Part shown: in pieces, positions 33,354-47,940 of the stretch
Position numbering within the stretch: the stretch's first letter is position 1
Layout of the letters: each line of letters starts with the position of its first letter
Assembly: GCF_052324685.1 (NCBI RefSeq)
Contig: NC_135220.1
Coordinates: forward strand, 6,269,843 to 6,333,842
Length of the DNA stretch: 64,000 nucleotides
Reading direction: 5' to 3'
Source of the DNA: Brachyhypopomus gauderio
Taxonomy: Eukaryota; Chordata; Actinopteri; Gymnotiformes; Hypopomidae
Notes under the pieces: model-generated
Database searches by the model: none
What the model was told of the DNA's origin: nothing
The model's input: only the letters and a program-made list of their open reading frames with translations
Made by a program: the position numbers and the translations under genes

Positions 33354-33681
33354 AGAGGACGTGCTGATGCTCCTACCTGAGGCTCACCATCTACACCAAA
33401 GAGACTGTGACTACTTGGCCGGGGAACAAGGACCTTAAACATTATCTGTAGAACCATCCTGCGCACCACGGACTTGTGCTAACGGGCCGCCCAATGGAGG
33501 ATGGGTTCCCTTTTGAGTCTTGGTCCTCCCAAGGTTTCTTCCTAATCCCCACCCCCATAGGGAGTTTTTCCTTGCCACTGTCGCCTTGGCTTGCTCATTA
33601 GGGACCCATACGATTGTAAAGCTGCTTTGTGACATGTACTGTGAAAGCTATATAAATAAATTTGACTTTGACTATACAACA
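33354..33681 (+). mobile_element. Retroposon tail repeat, U3
   Basis: Copy of the U1 element with a CACC-to-CCCC change in the core near 33553. The hAT element of U3 inserted just upstream of it. Confidence 0.55.
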
Positions 33682-34209
33682 AAAATAACTTCTATGTTTA
33701 ATTTACAGTAGAACTATAATCCACATACTTCTTTGAATGGTGTATTTTTAGGCACACTGAAACAGCATATATAATTTACTATAGCTATAAATTATTATAC
33801 ATCTAAGCATTCCTGCTTTTAACCTAGTAATGGTGATTATGTGTATAATTTTATGCAATGTATGATTTTTTAAAAATAGTTTGTCACTTGTACTACATCC
33901 CTATCCCACTAGTGGGCAGTATTTGACAGTGAGTTGTGTTGAGACCAGAGTGAGACCGTATGTACTCTCAGAGGGCCTAAAAATATTCTTAAAACATAAA
34001 TATATATAAAATAATTTATCCAAATTTATTTTATCTACTTACAGTTTGGCAATCGACATCTAAACAATGACAAAAATATAAGGAAATACATTATTCAACC
34101 GTGTCTATTCAATCTGTGTTGGAAGGTGAGGGGTTAAGTGGAAGCCTGTGAGCCTGTGTCTCCCCCTATCAGGACTGTGATGCCCGCTGTTCGTTTACAG
34201 ACAGCAAAA

Positions 34210-34359
34210 TTGACCAATCATGTCTTCCCTCTTAGTGGGCGGGCTTAACTGTATGATAATTTCCGCCCGCTGTTGAAACGCAGCTGTCGTTAGCGTACCA
34301 CCGCTAGCTAGTTTCAATTCATTCCTTTGATGTATATATATAATATATACGGTCTCTGG
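34210..34359 (+). promoter_or_regulatory. Promoter-like segment, U3
   Basis: Motifs unchanged from U1. The hAT insertion ends about 870 bp upstream, so the proximal promoter is not disrupted. Confidence 0.4.
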
Positions 34360-34659
34360 TATGAACCCTTTGGGTACAAGCCAGGCGGCATCAGGTTATT
34401 GTAGCAGTCTGGCTGATTTGGTGTTTTGGTTAGAAAAACTGGAAATTGTGATATCACGTGCTACTCAACTTTGGAATGTTTGGTTTAGAATGTTTGGTTG
34501 GGAAGGTGGAATGTTTGGATTCAGTTTTGATGCTGAAAAGCTCAGAACAAGTCGAAAGACATTTTGCTCTGTGAATTACAATACATACAAATCTAACAAA
34601 TCTTTCTATTTCTTCTATATCTTTCTGTCTTTCTATTCTTTCTATTTTTCAGGTGGAGA

Positions 34660-37600
34660 ATGAGTTTTTTCCCCAGGAGAACCGACCAGCCTAGGCCTAG
34701 GCAGGAACAGAACCACTTCATATACACACCAGGTTTTACCACTCATGGTGAGAAAAATACATTTTCATATATACTGTACATAATTTTATACTTCTATGTA
34801 AGACAGTATATTAATTCTTATGAGTATGGATTTCCATAGGCTTATTCATAATAATTAAAAGTTAAATATGTATACACATTTATATAGTAGGTTTCTAAGG
34901 TTCAGAAAAATAACCTGTATATTTATTCTACAGATGACTGTCAAGCTCTTTATTTCATGTGTACAGGATAATATAATTAATGGAGCATGGGTTATTTCTT
35001 TGATTTCTTTGACTCAGCACAATTTTCATAAATCCCACCATGTTAACATTGTCCATGTGGCCATGGAAAAAGCAAATAAAAATAAACATTTTTAAAAAGA
35101 AACAGATTTCTAACATGACCTCACAAATTCTTAAGCATTCTCCCCACATTCTAATGACATCACATGGCACCATAGCCCTTGTTATAATCACTTGTTCATT
35201 GGGAAACACTTACAAGGCATTTGAGCCTCACTGGGAGGCGTGCTGGGTTTCACTTTACCTGCTGTGGGATTTTCAGGTGTGCCCTACAACCCCCAAGCGA
35301 CAGTGATCCACACGGATCCCTGTGGACCAGCACCCTTCCCTCACAGAAGTACGGCGGGACCCTCAGATGTCGGCTATGTTAACATGCCTGTAGAAGGACC
35401 ACTCCTCACTGGTACTGTGTAACACTGAAGATTACATGCGTATTCAACAAACCAAATAACCATGCATGATGAAGTATTTATTACATTTGTTTGTAAGGTC
35501 TGGCAGAGGTGCAGAACCATCAGCTTTCTGCACATGACCTGACCAGTAAAACATCAGTTTTATCAGAAAATATGACATCACATATTCTTCAACATTGTAA
35601 TGAATTCACATGGCACTGTAGCCCTTCTTATAAACCTGATGATCTTAACAGTACATGCTCATGCTTCCTCTGTGCCCTGCGTTGGTGTTTTGCATTTAGG
35701 CCCTGACATGGAGAGGCAGAGACACCTTGCTCAGCCCCATGTTCAAGGCAAGGTTCTGAGGCAGATGGATCCAGTCTACCTCCAGCCTGCTGGTGGGTTC
35801 TTCATCGATAACTGTCTTCTTTCATATAGACATTGATAAGATATTTTTACTAGGCACGCGGACTGTTTTTACAAACATTTGTGAATGGGTCACTCTCAGG
35901 AGCTCAGTGAATTCCAGCGTGGAACTGTGACAGTATGCCACCTGTGCAATAAATCCAGTCGTGAAATTTCCTCGCTCCTAAAATTCGACAGTCAGCTGTA
36001 TTATAAGGAAATGGAAGTGTTTGCGATTAACAGCAACTCAGCCACTTGCTTGAATCATATTTCAGTGGCACTTTCAGATAAAGAAACATATGCAACGTAA
36101 TACTAAGGCACTGAGAAATGTTATGGTGAGGTCATTTCTGCTAATGGCCTTATTCGCCCATGCAGGTGAAGTTGGCTCCAGCAGGTGTCCCCCACTGCCT
36201 GTGCTCACTTCACGCACGACAGTCACCTCGTCAGGACTGATGAGGCCTTCTCCACCCACCTTCACAAGGTTGCCTCCACTCCCCAAACCTGCTGGCCGAG
36301 AGCCTCTCCGTGCCTTCAGGCCTGCCAAAGGTGAGCTCACTCTTTTGCTCTCCTGGAAATGGCATCCAAACCGTTTGTTGCAGCAACAAAAAAAGTAAAA
36401 AAAAAATATTTAAAAAGAAAAAACTGCTTTGAAAACCCTATAGGGGAGACCGGGTATGGTTGTAACATGGGGAGAGTTGTAACACCATCAGTTCACTCAT
36501 CTGCTAGGCGGTTGTGTTTAGTATAAGGTGATAATGCTTCGAATCATTGTTATACCAGCATAGTATAATACTAATAATACATGTATATGGATTACAGATG
36601 TCATTTATCACTATTTTAGTACACCCCCAAACAATCTAAACAAAACATTGTCATGCTGCTTTGCTAGCTTCTGATACCTCATCTGGACTGCTGCTAAAGC
36701 ATATATCTATTAATCTTTGTAATCTATATAACATGGCTTCTTTAAGTATTGGGTATCACCTGGCCAGCGTCAAGCAGCAGCAGTCTGTGTGATCTAAGGA
36801 GTTTGTGCTTTGTACCTACTTCTGTTGGCAAGGGCAATGTGAGCTTACAAGCAAGACTAGATTTGAAAGTTTTATTGCAGTCAGTTGATTGTGCCAGCAC
36901 CCCACTCCCCAGGCCTGCGCTGTTCCGATCCAGAGCTTTCCAGAGCTCTCCCATAGCCACTTTTGCTCCTCACTGCCATCTGCAGATTTGATTATGAATA
37001 AAAGTTTTCTTAAATGTTATTCAAATTGCTCCTATTCATTAGCACATTTCGTTTATCCACTTAATGCTACTCTTGATATACATTTGAGCCATGCCAAAAT
37101 ATCGATTATCATAATCTATTATTGTTATTTAAAATGCAGTATGATCTGCAGGTCTTAATTTCATATGCTGGTCTGAAGATTGAACGTGTCCTCTACAGTT
37201 CTGCCTGTGTTTCATGTCCAGGTTCAGTGGAGCCTCCCCAGCTCCACTCTCCAGGGTGGAAGAGAGAGAGAGTGGGGAGACTTCACCGGAGCGGCAGACA
37301 TCTTCAACCCTTGCTTCCAGACATATTCGAAGCAGCTAACCCCAGTGATGCTGGCAGAGGTGACTTATTGATGTTGGCTTTACTTTATATGTCATTGAAA
37401 TACCTGTACAAAATGTAGAATTTATAATGTTGCGTAATTTGTTTTGTGTTAAAATATTGCTAAATACGATATTTGGGAACAAGGAGATCAGTTAGTCAGA
37501 AACTTCACTCAGGTGTCAAGTGAACGGAGCTAAACTCATGATCATGGATGCCCTTTCCCATGCAGGTTTGCCCAAATCCAGCCGCTTGCTGTCTGGGAAC

Positions 37601-40600
37601 CCCCCCGGGTCTTTCCTACTGCCCTCCTACCCTCTGGCCACTCTTCCGGGAGTGCAGCTCACTCCCACTCTGCATCGTAGACGACACAAGCGAGACACGA
37701 GCCCTCGGCGCAGAGACCCGGGCCCGTGGAGGGACAGTACTGGTGAGCGCATGGCTACGTTGCTAAGAACGTGCTAGGCACACACAGTGAGGCATGGCCG
37801 GTTATTTGGGTGCCCGGTTAAGTTAAGTTCGTCTTGCACTAAGCTTGTCTTGCACTTGTTCCCACGTCAGTGGTAAAGTGATGAGCAGACCTAATTTTGT
37901 GGTGTCATACATACTACATGAATTTTATTTTAACCAAAAAATGTGCATATACTTGGATCATTTATAGTCACCACTTGTCAAATGTACAAAATACTCATAC
38001 TGATGCTCTTCATCTGACATGATTTCACTCAGTAATGGAACAGTGTCTAGCAGAGGCGACATGTGCTAGCCATTAGCAGAGCTAGGCGGTACTGTAGTTT
38101 GGCGCTTCAGTATCTACCAGTATCAGAATTAAAATAATTTTGAATTGTGCCGAAATAATTAAATTGAATCAAATTGTATTTAAATGTAAGACTTCATGAT
38201 GCAATAAACTAAAAGAATCACAACTAAGCTAAACTAAAACTGGGTCACACATTTACTGAAGCTCTGATAAATGTCTTCCTGCTTCTGGGCTCACGGATGC
38301 CCTGCTTTCAGTTCCTTAGTACTAATTCATTGTGCTGCCATTACATGAATTGTAGCAAGATGCATATGAGATGTTGCCGTTCTCGGTCCATCTTGCTTGA
38401 ATCATATTTCAGTGGCACTTTCAGATAAAGAAACATATGCAACGTAGTACTAAGGCACTGAGAAATGTTATGGTGAGGTAATTTCTGCTAATGGCCTTAT
38501 TCGCCCATGCAGGTGAAGTTGGCTCCAGCAGGTGTCCCCCACTGCCTGTGCTCGCTTCACGCACGACAGTCACCTCGTCAGGACTGATGAGGCCTTCTCC
38601 GCCCACATTCACAAGGTTGCCTCCACTCCCCAAACCTTCTGGCCGAGAGCCTCTCCGTGCCTTCAGGCCTGCCAAAGGTGAGCTCACTCTTTTGCTCTCC
38701 TGGAAATTGCATCCAAAATCATTTGCTGCACCAACAACAACAAAAAAAGTTAAAAAAGTATTAAAAGAGTAAAAACTGCTTTGAAAGCCCTATACTACAA
38801 ACAAAAAGCCCCTGCTGATCCTCTTGTACATTGCTATGCCTGCACCCATGGACATGTTTTTCTGCACCATGAAGAAACCACTATGAAACCAGAAGTTATA
38901 TTTGGGATTTTTGATGGAGTACGTGTTAATATGTATTGTGCTTTTCAGGATCTCAAGTGCAAAGCACCAGGGCAGTCCCTGCTGACGACATGTGTGAAGG
39001 AGTAGTTGGCAGAGGTTGGAATTGCTTTGCTGTTAACACTGCATTACACAACAATGTTTTATATCTAGTTCTCCATGTTGAATAATGTTTTGCAGTCAGT
39101 TTTCAAGCTGATTTGAACCAAAGTTGAGCTGGTAGCCCTAAAAGTCCTAGTCAGTTTGTTTGGGTTCTGGTATTCCTCTCTAGATGAACTCAAACCAGGA
39201 ACTCCCAGGGAGGATCCCCATGAGCATCAGATTTTACAGCCCTTCTACAAACCAGACCTCGCTCTCGCTCAGAGCTTCAGACTGCTTAGCTCTGATGACT
39301 GGTAAGTCACACCTGCAAAATTCTGAAGCATTTGGCTAGGGCAGGTTAAACAGCAAGTCATTTATGGTGTTCTGCATATATGGTATGTATGCATGTATTT
39401 AGTGAAGTTTTTTCCTCTTTGTCCCTTTTCTTGTAGCATTTTTTACTTTCAGTAGCCGATGGTTACAGTGTGTGTCTATGTCCAATATCTTCATACAGGG
39501 AGAAGAAAATTGAAGGATTGATGTCAATCCGTAGATTGGCTCGGTATCACGCTGATGTGCTTGGCAGCAGGCTTCATGATGTCTGCATTGTTCTTATTCA
39601 AGAGGTAAGCCACTATATTTGCTGACTGTGTATCTGTAAATTCAGATGGCATATCTAACTGTAATTAGTGATTAAGGTATTTAGGCCTACATAACACATT
39701 GCAGTGGTGGATTATACTTATTAAGATGGCGGTGGCAGTGTTGGATGTGGCTGAAACGAGCTGGAACGTCGTCTTTCCTGCAGGTGCTGCACCTGCGCTC
39801 TGCAGTGTCCCGCATGGCGGTGGTGTCCTTGAGGGAGTTGTACTCCAGCCTGCAGAAAGGGATGGACCAGGAAGTGGAGGCTACAGCTAAGGTCCTCCTC
39901 CACAAAGCAGCGGAGGCCAATGGCTTCATCAGGCAGGACGTGGACACAGCTCTGGACAGCATGGTGCAGAACTGCACCCCCATTCGGAGCATGAACGCCC
40001 TTCTTGCTGGAGGACTCTGGTCAGTTAGCATGCAGTGAGCTTTAAACTGTGGCTTTCAGATAGCAACAACAGTCACAAGAAGCTAACACAACACTGATTA
40101 TGGCTGCTGTTTTTACTTCTCCATTGTTCTTTCAAAATATTGCCACGACCTATATCAATATTTTTAGTTATTTATCCTCTTAAATATTTTTTTTTATTGA
40201 GTTCCATCTCCGCTCTGCTGATCCAAACTGCCCTTCACACCACTTAAAGAATAGGCTAGTTAGCTAGCTCACAGAGGACATACAAACATTTTCTGTTTAA
40301 AAAATACATATATACACTAACTGTTGCAAACTAAGCCATTGAATAGAATATGATCATTTGATTGTGCACGTAGATCATACATAAGGGCATTAAGTTTCTT
40401 TATAGAAGCAAAAAGTTGTACTGTATACATTGATTGGATGGATTAATAGTTATTACCTTCTTTTTTTGAATGCCCTAATTTTTTTCCTTCTGTTTTCCTC
40501 AAAAGTCATCTGAATGCTGCAGTAAGAAAGTGTACTGCTCGGCACTTGGCTACTTTGGTAGAGAAGATTGGTGCAGAGCGAATTATTCCTGCAGTCTCCA

Positions 40601-43600
40601 AGTTGGCACAGGACTCTTCCCAAGAAACCAGGTTAGTATTGTGATCAGAACGAGAATTCTACAAAGCTTATTCAATTTCCCAGATAGTAATAGATGCTGT
40701 GAGTCATGGATCCCTCACTCTCGGTTCTCTCCTGTTTTGGGGTCTGTTCCTCGTCTCAGGCGCTTGGGCCGGCGTATGCTGCTGTTCCTGTCCTCCCACC
40801 ATGACTTTGATAAGATGGTGGAAAAGTACATCCCTGCCAAAGACCTGGCAACCATCAGGGACACTGTCCACACTCTGAAATCCAAGGTGGCGATTCATGT
40901 TTGGATACATGATGAGGATTTTTTATCCCTTTCAGCAACTATGCCCCATGTTTACTCACTAAACAAAGCTTATTCACAAAACTTCTAGGTGAAACAGACT
41001 GCAATAAAAAAACATCTAAACTGTCATGGTAGACATATATTGTAAACAAATAATAAAGTACAGGACAGTGCGTGACACCACACATTGTATTTACAGTAGG
41101 ACATGCACAGTGGTTGAGCATGGTTCAAAATGAACCGGTTTGAAACCTTTGGGATAGAATCAAAGTATGAAGCAACATGTGGACTTCAATATCATCACTC
41201 CATGTTTTGTGGTGATTCGTACGTGTGTATTCCCAGAAGAGGACAAAGGTGTCTAGGATTCCAAGATATAAGATGCGTCAGCCTCGTCTGGAGCAGCAAG
41301 AAGCTCCAGCCGCACAGACGGATCGGCAGAACACGCAGCGAATGAAGCGCAGCCTTAGGCACACGGTGAAGGACGTGAGCCCAGACGACGCGGCACCTCT
41401 GAAAGGTAACGGCTGACCTCGGCAAACGCTCCCCTCCTGTTTCCTGAGAACTTTACCTTACCGCTTACCTATGAACCTCCTTCTCATCAGACCTGCAGCT
41501 GAACAGTAATGTTCCAGCCCAGACTAAGACCGATGTCCTCATGGATGATTTGCCCACGAGCCCCAGCAATGCACGCACCCCCAGAAGTCCCGTCAAAAGT
41601 TTGATTCCCCCGCTTCATCCCAGCCCCCCCACGGCTGTCCCTACTAAACACTTACTGCCACGACGCAGACGAGCTCCCAGTCTGATCAGAGCACGCCCGT
41701 CCCTTTCAAACAGTTCTGGTGAGTGTTGCCTGCTCTTCAGCTTCTACATGTGTGATCACTGCGCTTGCACGTAAATTGCTTTGCTGTTAACACTGCATTA
41801 CACAACAATGTTTTAAATCTAGTTCTCCATGTTGAATAATGTTTTGCAGTTACAAGGATGTAACTTTTTTTGTTTCATGTAGTGAGCTTCACTTCACGTT
41901 ACACTGCGGGACGTCTTCTGGGCACAGGAGGATTCGGCTCAGTGTATGCAGGAGTCCGCAAGGCTGATGGAAAACAGGTGAGCATCAGCACACAATACAA
42001 GAATGATTGTGGGACCTAATTTCTATTTTAGATTGTGATTTCCCTAGAGATCCTTTGTTATTCACATGGCAATCAAGTGGTCAAGTCTAATGTACCTTGA
42101 CCTTTTTCCACTTTTTGAACACAAAGATCCTGATTATACAATGTGATAAGCTTGGTAATCTGTGGATGAGTATTTATCAGACTCCAGATTTATGAGTTAC
42201 CCGAGAAGCTGTGGCTACCATCTGAAAGCCCTTAGATATGTTAAATATACTGTCTGTTTTGTGTAAATAACTTCACTTCCTGTGTTTTTTATGTGACCAG
42301 ATCGCCATTAAATTTGTGCCAAAGTATCACGCAGAAAGGTTCATCACTGTTGTAAGTCCAATACCTTTACTTATGTAATATTGCAACAATGTTTGGAACT
42401 TTTTAGATGGGTAAAACTGTAAAGGGACTATAAACGCAAAGCTGTTAATTTTCCATTCAGTGACTCACAACACGAATGGAAAACAGTTCACATTTTAGAT
42501 TCAGGTTTCATCTAATGATTGGTACCAATCCAGATCCCTTTCATGTTAACCTGCTAACCATAATTCCACTATAAAACTTCAAACCCATACTAACCAAGTC
42601 TTCCTTAATTTTAGCCCGGCAATACTCGCCGTCTCCCCTTAGAGGTGGCTTTAATGGAGATGGTGTGCAAGCCACCTCGTTGTGAGCATATTGTGGAGCT
42701 CCTAGAATGGTTTGAGTGCCACAAGTGCTTCATCTTGATTCTGGAGCGACCCGTCCCCTGCATAGACCTGTTTGACTTCTTGAACTTGCACCAACGCCAA
42801 CTGCCTGAGCCACTGGCACGACGGATCATGCGTCAGGTGGTTCAGGCTGTCCTTCACTGCCATGACCGTGGAGTTCTGCATAGAGACATCAAGGGAAAGA
42901 ACCTTCTGGTGAACCTGGACACCCTTGACGTCAAGTTGATCGACTTTGGCTGTGGCGATCTGCTTAAGACCGGACCCTACAGGCACTTTAGAGGTTATTC
43001 ACCATAGGAATGAAATGTGCACCTCAAGTTAAAAAATGCGATCAAATTAGAGACTATTATAAACATTTTATTTTGTTATTGATGATTCTCTCTCGTTGTC
43101 TCAGGCACCATGGTATACAGCCCACCTGAATGGCAGGTTGACAGGACGTATGAGGGCCGTCAAGCCACCATCTGGAGTCTGGGTGTGCTCCTCTACAGTA
43201 TTATCTGTGGACATCTGCCCTTTGAGAAGGTGGAGGACATTGTTGAGGCACACCTGTGCTTCAGTGGAAACCCATCCAGAGGTGAAAAGGCAGAAGCATC
43301 TTCAAGATAACTAGAAAGTCTAAATTGCAAAATGATCATTTATGTAATTATTTAATCTGGTAATGTAATACACAACCACAGATTGATAAAATGGACTAAT
43401 GAAGAATGGAGAATTGGCAATACAACATTTTGTAACCGTCTTAAAATGATAAAAAGTTTTGTTCAGTCTTTTTTGTTAGTGATGGAGGTTTCTGTACAGT
43501 TCTGTCATTTATAAACTTTGAATAAGCCATTAGAACAGTCAGATCAGAAGTTTCAGATGGTAATTGATTTTCTTTCTCAACTAATCCCGTTGCTACACAC

Positions 43601-43711
43601 ACAGACTGCCGCCATCTGATAACATGGTGTCTTCAAAAGGACCCTGCAAAACGTCCTGTGCTCGAGGATGTTCTTGCACATGAGTGGTTTTTAGAAGGAC
43701 TTCAGAACTAA
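34660..43711 (+). CDS. Chimeric TOG-domain / PIM-like kinase gene, copy 3 (10-residue insertion in linker)
   Basis: Coding exons: 34660-34747, 35277-35411, 35700-35792, 36166-36330, 37222-37359, 37566-37742, 38513-38677, 38949-39014, 39184-39301, 39499-39604, 39784-40019, 40506-40631, 40760-40886, 41237-41405, 41491-41718, 41883-41977, 42301-42351, 42615-42993, 43105-43281, 43605-43711. Total 981 aa: exon 15 is 228 bp instead of 198 because of an in-frame 30-bp insertion adding about VKSLIPPLHP between 'TPRSP' and 'SPPTAV'. Other differences include Arg for Gly in 'FPHRSTAG' of exon 2 and His for Leu in 'DTVHTLKSK' at the end of the TOG domain. Kinase residues are unchanged. Confidence 0.75.
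35885..36045 (+). pseudogene. Tc1-like transposase fragment, U3
   Basis: Same fragment; one visible change turns Ser to Asn in 'CHLCNKSSRE'. Confidence 0.75.
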
Positions 43712-44092
43712 CTCAGGTTAGACAAGGAGTATAAATGGAACATGTTTGCATACATGATGAGGATTTTTTATCCCATTCAGCCACTATGCCCCATGTTTAC
43801 TCACTAAACAAAGCTTATTCACAAAACCTTTAGGTGAAACAGACTGCAAAAAAAAACCATCTAAACTGTGATGGTAGACATATATTGTAAAAAAATATTA
43901 AAGTACAGGGCAGTGCGTGGCACCATACATTGTATTTACAGTAGGGCATGCACAGTGTAGTCCCAGACCCAGTAGTTAAAGGACAGAGCATGGTTCAAAA
44001 TGAACCGGCTTGAAACCTTTGGGATAGAACCAAAGTATGAAGCAACATGTGGACTTCAATATCATCACTCCATGATGTTGATGTGGCTTTAG

Positions 44093-45982
44093 GATCTGGG
44101 TGAGATGCCTCAGGATACACAGCTCGAGGCAGGCGCTCCATCCCAGCTGTGGAGTCATGCGTACCTCCTCCTCAGTTTGCCAGCAGGTGAATATTTAAAA
44201 TCAAACAACAACAAAAATCAAAACAACAACAAAAAAGTGCATCCTGATTGGAACTGCTTTGATGTTTGCAATTTTGATGGTTTTGATGTTGGTTTTGATT
44301 TGATTGCAGCCTTGTTCATTTTGTGTTTCAACACTATAACCCAATCCTTGTGTTTTCTCTCTTGTGTGTGTTCAGCAAAGACAGCAGCAGAGCACACATC
44401 CTTAGCATTGCAGACAAGACGGAGTACGTCAAGCAGCTCAAGGCCCTGCTGGGTTCAAAAGACTTCAGGGAGCGCATCAAGTGCATTGATCAGCTGGTGG
44501 TCGACTGCGAAGACAACCCATATATGGTCGTGGGCAACATGTTCCCGGTAACTCATTTGAACTGAATTGATTTTTAATGTTTTCAGCAGCTTTCAGAAGT
44601 GATCTGTATAGGGGATCATACGTTGGAGAACATTAAATGCTGGCACATTTTAAATGCTGGCACATCACACTGCTCAGATGTGCCAGCACTGCTCAGAGAC
44701 AACCTGGCCCAAGTGGTCTAGATCTTAGTCCCAGCTATAGTGGACAATCACCTCAACTCCAAGAATAACGCCATCTACATGGCAACAATAGGTGCCATTC
44801 AAGCTCTCGTCAATAACCTTGGTGGGTTCATTTCTCTCTTCACAAAACATCTTGAAGAACACATGCCACTGGGCTTTAGAAAAACAACAACAACAATGAT
44901 TGTGTTCTGTTTTACCTTTGGGGAAAAGGTTCACACAAATCGGTAAAAGAATGTTCCTGCTCTTTGGCTAGATGTTTGTGGTGCAGATCAAATGGAAATT
45001 TCCTTTCATATTAAGGCACAGTCCAATATAAAGAGAAAAAAAAAGACTGACAGGAGATCTTGCGTTATCTGACAGCAGATTGTTAAATAATGGAGTTTAC
45101 AGTGGATGTGCTTAGGCTCTTTTGTTCTGCCTAATATGCACTCAAATAATTATGCATATGTGTTCCAAATGACCATTTGCAAACAGAGCTTTGTTCTCCT
45201 ATCAGATACTGTTCATATATATTTAGTTAAAGTGTAACATTTTATGTGAATAATTAGTTGTTTTGATAAAGCAGGACACGTTTCTAAAAAGAATGACCAT
45301 ACTGTAAATATTGCTGAACTTGACCAACACTGTCCTTGATCTATCTTTTTTCAGATAACACTACTTCTTCAACTGTTTTGCACAAAGGCTCGATTTCTCA
45401 GTGGAAAAGCTAAAGTGGATCTTGTTGATAAAGTTGCAGGTAAGTATACAATATACAGTGTCTAATCTTTTGTGGTTGTGTATACAGAAATATTCTACAA
45501 ATTCAAATACATTTATCAAAAAACAATTATTTCAGAAAGTCATTCCACTGATATGCTAAGAGATGCCAGAGATAAAAAAAAAGATAAAAGATTTACCAGA
45601 AATACTATAATTCCTATATTTATTAATAATATTTATAATATTGATAATAATCATTCCAGAGAGTTACCATAGTTACCAAATACTGTCACTTTAATTGAAT
45701 TAAATCTTTCTAGGTTAAGAAAATGCTTCTGCAATAACCCAGTACTTTCCAGGGTTGATTTATTTATCTTGTTCTTTTTATAGAGCTGGTTAGGGAACTC
45801 TACCCCTGCAAGCCACAACTGGTTGAGCAGAAGGTGCTTCCTCTGCTCTGGTACCTCCTGGGGACCTCCAGCAACAGTGGTACAGTCCACGGGAGGGGTG
45901 GAAGCGTAAGGGGGGCCACTGTCCACCTATGCCAAGCCGCAAGAGCCTAAACGAGTTTGTGAAGAACCTCTCGATCAACTGA
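44093..45982 (+). pseudogene. Decayed TOG4 and C-terminal exons, U3
   Basis: Same pieces and lesions as U1. One Ile-to-Val change occurs in 'IQALVNNL'. Confidence 0.75.
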
Positions 45983-46009
45983 GAGCTGCCAGCCAGACCT
46001 CCAGACCAA

Positions 46010-46015
46010 AATAAA
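46010..46015 (+). terminator. Canonical poly(A) signal, U3
   Basis: AATAAA at the position equivalent to U1. Confidence 0.5.
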
Positions 46016-46634
46016 CCCCAACATGGTTTCTACTTGAAGATGGAGATGTTTGTGCATTTCTTATTGTGCCTGCACTTTAAATGAAAGAGAGAGGAAGAAA
46101 GTCAAATTAGCAGAAAGCTAAATCATTCAACTCAGAAGTCCTTTTAAATAAGGAGCACAGATTTTAGCGAATCACATCAGGTTTAACATGCCTAGGAGCT
46201 CTGCTCTTTTTGCACTTTGAAATACTAACACTTATCATGATAACTGTTGTCATGGTGACTATAGATATATATTGTTCTATGATTGTTATTTTCTGTTGAC
46301 ATATCTATCATATATATGACCTCAGTGACCCCTTGTCTCATGCCGCTGTTTGCGTTCCGGCATTGTTTGATTTACAAATTAAGCACTGTATAGCTAATAA
46401 GTGTAATGGCAGATTTTGCAGACCGGCCTCAGGGAGGACTTCAGCACAACACTAAGTGCTTGTGGGTTATATTGAACATTTGTTCTTGCTTTTTGTGTTT
46501 GTTTTTGGGACTTTTGTGAGGGAAATTAAATGACAGTAATATTAGCTAAAGCATTTAAATCAACTCCAAACACTCAAATAATAAGAGAGATTTCCCACAT
46601 CCTGTGTGTGTGCCCGCTAATGACACTATATGCA

Positions 46635-46962
46635 AGAGGACGTGCTGATGCTCCTACCTGAGGCTCACCATCTACACCAAAGAGACTGTGACTACTTGGC
46701 CGGGGAACAAGGACCTTAAACATTATCTGTAGAACCATCCTGCGCACCACGGACTTGTGCTAACGGGCCGCCCAATGGAGGATGGGTTCCCTTTTGAGTC
46801 TTGGTCCTCCCAAGGTTTCTTCCTAATCCCCACCACCATAGGGAGTTTTTCCTTGCCACTGTCGCCTTGGCTTGCTCATTAGGGACCCATACGATTGTAA
46901 AGCTGCTTTGTGACATGTACTGTGAAAGCTATATAAATAAATTTGACTTTGACTATACAACA
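46635..46962 (+). mobile_element. Retroposon tail repeat, U4
   Basis: Copy of the U1 element carried by the tandem duplication. Confidence 0.55.
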
Positions 46963-47490
46963 AAAATAACTTCTATGTTTAATTTACAGTAGAACTATAA
47001 TCCACATACTTCTTTGAATGGTGTATTTTTAGGCACACTGAAACAGCATATATAATTTACTATAGCTATAAATTATTATACATCTAAGCATTCCTGCTTT
47101 TAACCTAGTAATGGTGATTATGTGTATAATTTTATGCAATGTATGATTTTTTAAAAATAGTTTGTCACTTGTACTACATCCCTATCCCACTAGTGGGCAG
47201 TATTTGACAGTGAGTTGTGTTGAGACCAGAGTGAGACCGTATGTACTCTCAGAGGGCCTAAAAATATTCTTAAAACACAAATATATATAAAATAATTTAT
47301 CCAAATTTATTTTATCTACTTACAGTTTGGCAATCGACATCTAAACAATGACAAAAATATAAGGAAATACATTATTCAACCGTGTCTATTCAATCTGTGT
47401 TGGAAGGTGAGGGGTTAAGTGGAAGCCTGTGAGCCTGTGTCTCCCCCTATCAGGACTGTGATGCCCGCTGTTCGTTTACAGACAGCAAAA

Positions 47491-47640
47491 TTGACCAATC
47501 ATGTCTTCCCTCTTAGTGGGCGGGCTTAACTGTATGATAATTTCCGCCCGCTGTTGAAACGCAGCTGTCGTTAGCGTACCACCGCTAGCTAGTTTCAATT
47601 CATTCCTTTGATGTATATATATAATATATACGGTCTCTGG
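47491..47640 (+). promoter_or_regulatory. Promoter-like segment, U4
   Basis: Motifs unchanged from U1. Confidence 0.4.
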
Positions 47641-47940
47641 TATGAACCCTTTGGGTACAAGCCAGGCGGCATCAGGTTATTGTAGCAGTCTGGCTGATTT
47701 GGTGTTTTGGTTAGAAAAACTGGAAATTGTGATATCACGTGCTACTCAACTTTGGAATGTTTGGTTTAGAATGTTTGGTTGGGAAGGTGGAATGTTTGGA
47801 TTCAGTTTTGATGCTGAAAAGCTCAGAACAAGTCGAAAGACATTTTGCTCTGTGAATTACAATACATACAAATCTAACAAATCTTTCTATTTCTTCTATA
47901 TCTTTCTGTCTTTCTATTCTTTCTATTTTTCAGGTGGAGA

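Larger units (their letters stand above)
31427..46104 (+). repeat. Tandem unit U3 (14,678 bp, with hAT insertion)
   Basis: Compared with U1 it gains a 1389-bp hAT element plus its 8-bp target duplication. It lacks the same 128 bp as U2, gains 30 bp inside exon 15, and loses about 24 bp in two kinase-region introns. All other landmarks are in the same order. Confidence 0.95.
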
